This document shows, in pieces, positions 61,934 to 64,000 of a DNA stretch of 64,000 nt. The translations under genes and the position numbers were made by a program. Below the pieces are notes generated by a model. It saw nothing but the letters and a program-made list of their open reading frames with translations, searched no databases and had not been told where the DNA came from. Source of the stretch: Gracilimonas sp. (GTDB lineage Bacteria > Bacteroidota > Rhodothermia > Balneolales > Balneolaceae). Position 1 is the first letter of the stretch, and each line of letters opens with the position of its first letter. The stretch covers positions 338,960-402,959 of the forward strand of contig JAKURD010000001.1 in NCBI GenBank assembly GCA_022450045.1, read 5' to 3'.

Positions 61934-63919
61934 GTGGCTATTACTACAAAAAAGAAAATTTCCGACGAACAAGCTTTACACATCTACAAGAATTTGCTGC
62001 TGCCCCGCCGGATTGAAGAGCGAATGCTCAAACTATTGCGGCAGAATAAAATCAGTAAATGGTTTTCGGGAATTGGGCAGGAAGCAGTTGCCGTAGGTGT
62101 AACACTTTCTGCTAAGCCTAAAGATTATATTCTGCCCATGCATCGGAATCTCGGGGTTTTTACAGCCCGGGAAGTCCCGCTCTATCCCCTTTTTTGTCAG
62201 CTTTTTGGAAAGGCAGATGGATTTACAAGAGGCCGTGACCGCTCTTTTCACTTTGGTACACTCGATCATAATATTGTAGGAATGATCTCCCATCTTGCTG
62301 CCATGATGCCCGTTGCTGATGGACTTGCACTGGCTAAAAAACTCAAAGGCGAAGATGCCGTTGCTTTCTCATTTTGCGGTGACGGTGCCACCAGCGAAGG
62401 CGATTTTCATGAAGCTCTGAATCTTGCTGCCGTGTGGAAATTACCGGTAGTTTTTATCATCGAGAATAATGGGTATGGACTCTCCACTCCTACTTCCGAG
62501 CAATATGCTTGCGAGCATTTGTCTGATCGAGCTAAAGGCTACGGAATGCACGGCTTCAATATTGATGGAAACAATGTCTTTGAAGTGATGGCGACCGTAG
62601 AAAAGGCACGAAATCTTGCCTTAAAAGGTGAACCTGTTCTTATCGAAGCCAAGACGTTTCGTATGCGGGGGCATGAAGAAGCTTCCGGCACCCATTACGT
62701 TCCTGATATCTTATTTGAGAACTGGGCTGAAAAAGATCCCATCCTTCGGTTTGAGAACTTTATGGAGAAAGAAGGAATTGCCGGCAAAGAGGATTTTAAA
62801 AGGATCACCAAAGAGATCGATCAATCCTTTAAAAAAGATCTTGAGAAAGCAATGAATGCTGAGGATCCCATTTTTGATAAGCAGACTGAAATTAAGGCCG
62901 TTTATTCCACCGAAGAACCCAAGCCTCCGGTTCGCTCCAATGGCATTACCTACGAAAAACGGTTTGTGGATGTGATGCAGTCAACCCTATGGCAAGCGTT
63001 CGAAGAGGATGACTCTTTCCTTACCATGGGACAGGACATTGCCGAATATGGAGGCGTTTTCAAGATCACGGAAGGATTTTTGAAGGAATTTGGTGAAAAT
63101 CGGATCAGAAATACTCCTATTATTGAATCAGGTGTGCTGGGAGCAGCCGTGGGGCTTGCGCTGGAAGGATTCAAACCGGTTGTTGAAATGCAGTTTGCCG
63201 ATTTTATATCCTGCGGATTTAATCAGATTGTGAACAACATCGCTAAATCGCACTATCGGTGGGCACCTTCATTGAACATCACTATTCGTGCACCCCATGG
63301 TGGGGGTGTTGGAGCCGGGCCTTTTCACTCACAGTCCGTGGAAGGCTGGTTCATGCAAATCCCCGGGCTGAAGGTTGTAGTTCCCGGAACCGTACAAGAT
63401 GCTCAGAATTTACTATACAGTTCGCTATATGATCCTAATCCCGTCCTGTTCTTTGAACACAAGAAACTATATAGAAGCCTTAAAGCAACTGTTTCTGACA
63501 AAGCTGCTTATGAACCCCTTGGGAAAGCAAAAGTTCGAAGAGAAGGTACCGCTGCAACCATCATCACCTATGGAATGGGTGTGCAGTGGGCGCTGACCGT
63601 TGCTGAAAAGTACGAGGAAAAGGAAATCTCTCTGGAAGTTCTGGATCTGCGAACTCTCCTGCCTTTAGACAAAGAAGCCATCCGAAAAACCGTTCAAAAA
63701 ACAGGTAAAGTATTGTTGCTCCAGGAACCTTCGCTTACTTTAGGCCCGCTGAGTGAAATTTCAGCCATTATTTCCGAAGAATGTTTTGAGTGGCTGGATG
63801 CACCTGTAATGCGCTGTGCTTCAATGGATATCCCTATTCCCCACGATAAAGGACTGGAAACAGAATTTATGGCTGATTCCAGACTTGATATGCAGCTTAC
63901 CAAACTTTTGGCATATTAA
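61934..63919 (+). CDS. 2-oxoacid dehydrogenase E1, alpha and beta subunits fused
   Basis: 661 aa from a GTG at 61934. The N-terminal half is E1 alpha: RRIEERMLKLLRQNKISKWF, the ThDP motif CGDGATSEGDFHEALNLAAV and IIENNGYGLSTPT. The C-terminal half is E1 beta: GQDIAEYGGVFKITEGFLKE, NTPIIESGVLGAAVGLALEG and VEMQFADFISCGFNQIVNN. It decarboxylates branched-chain 2-oxoacids or pyruvate; no E2/E3 genes are in view. It starts 24 nt after the DHS-like gene. Such fused E1 proteins are common in Bacteroidota. Bases 63920-64000 show no further gene. Confidence 0.92.
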   Translation: MAITTKKKISDEQALHIYKNLLLPRRIEERMLKLLRQNKISKWFSGIGQEAVAVGVTLSAKPKDYILPMHRNLGVFTAREVPLYPLFCQLFGKADGFTRGRDRSFHFGTLDHNIVGMISHLAAMMPVADGLALAKKLKGEDAVAFSFCGDGATSEGDFHEALNLAAVWKLPVVFIIENNGYGLSTPTSEQYACEHLSDRAKGYGMHGFNIDGNNVFEVMATVEKARNLALKGEPVLIEAKTFRMRGHEEASGTHYVPDILFENWAEKDPILRFENFMEKEGIAGKEDFKRITKEIDQSFKKDLEKAMNAEDPIFDKQTEIKAVYSTEEPKPPVRSNGITYEKRFVDVMQSTLWQAFEEDDSFLTMGQDIAEYGGVFKITEGFLKEFGENRIRNTPIIESGVLGAAVGLALEGFKPVVEMQFADFISCGFNQIVNNIAKSHYRWAPSLNITIRAPHGGGVGAGPFHSQSVEGWFMQIPGLKVVVPGTVQDAQNLLYSSLYDPNPVLFFEHKKLYRSLKATVSDKAAYEPLGKAKVRREGTAATIITYGMGVQWALTVAEKYEEKEISLEVLDLRTLLPLDKEAIRKTVQKTGKVLLLQEPSLTLGPLSEISAIISEECFEWLDAPVMRCASMDIPIPHDKGLETEFMADSRLDMQLTKLLAY

Positions 63920-64000
63920 TTAAGGGTCTTATGAAGCAAACGAGTCAAAGAGGATCATCTCTGAGTCGTTTAAGCAGTATGTGATATAAGTTATGATTGC

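Overview
The window reads as ordinary chromosome of a Bacteroidota-superphylum bacterium, most likely Balneolota (Balneola/Gracilimonas-like). Pointers are the short flavobacterial-type arginine decarboxylase, a monomeric isocitrate dehydrogenase, a split MetH, TAnnTTTG-like promoter boxes, TTG/GTG starts, and intergenic space full of small repeats. This placement is inference from gene content; there is no 16S gene here.

Layout. 1-7.5 kb: 3' part of dnaB, a tRNA-queuosine mannosyltransferase homologue, mutL, a small membrane protein and icd. 7.6-12.6 kb: the threonine operon thrABC behind a Thr/Ile-rich leader peptide with hairpins. 12.6-16.3 kb: a DedA protein, a PlsC/OlsA-like acyltransferase, a broken olsB-like gene and an alpha/beta hydrolase. 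16.3-26 kb: a minus-strand type IV pilus operon (pilC, pilB, a cyclic-nucleotide-binding protein, pilT, a pilM-pilN fusion, a pilO/pilP-like gene, and a secretin with a C-terminal SPOR domain). A likely major pilin with a two-residue leader lies alone at 36 kb. 26-35.7 kb: an MFS transporter, surface lipoproteins, an eIF1-like factor, a four-helix-bundle protein inside a 31-bp inverted repeat, a phage-type metallopeptidase and a Nei-like glycosylase. 36.9-37.5 kb: a REP-associated tyrosine transposase (RAYT) between clusters of REP-like hairpins. 38-43 kb: an SDR, queE and queD, a thioredoxin-like protein, an alkyltransferase-like protein, DUF2520 and Memo-like genes. 43.3-49.3 kb: a phosphopantetheinyl transferase, tRNA-Ser(GGA), a tonB-plsC-murQ-accC operon and phytoene synthase. 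49.5-52.1 kb: lacI-purC-cupin and a dead mazE. 52.5-57.5 kb: metF and split metH under a SAM-I riboswitch. 58.7-61.9 kb: a polyamine operon. 61.9-63.9 kb: a fused 2-oxoacid dehydrogenase E1.

The most striking feature is the repeat load. R1 is a REP-like unit with two hairpins that carry conserved T.T and A.A mismatches and visible covariation. It sits at seven loci plus a degenerate copy inside metH, and its probable transposase (RAYT) lies between two clusters. R2 is a MITE-like element with TTAACGTGA-type ends; the same ends also enclose R1 clusters. R3 is a 261-287 bp element with 19-bp terminal repeats; one copy has a 9-bp target duplication, and a related empty site is present in the same window. 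R4 is a long imperfect palindrome associated with GIY-YIG endonuclease fragments. Several pseudogenes (olsB, mazE, GIY-YIG) adjoin these repeats, so repeat insertion appears to be a main source of gene decay here.

All functional calls rest on reading translated motifs by eye. No database search, structure prediction or alignment program was run.
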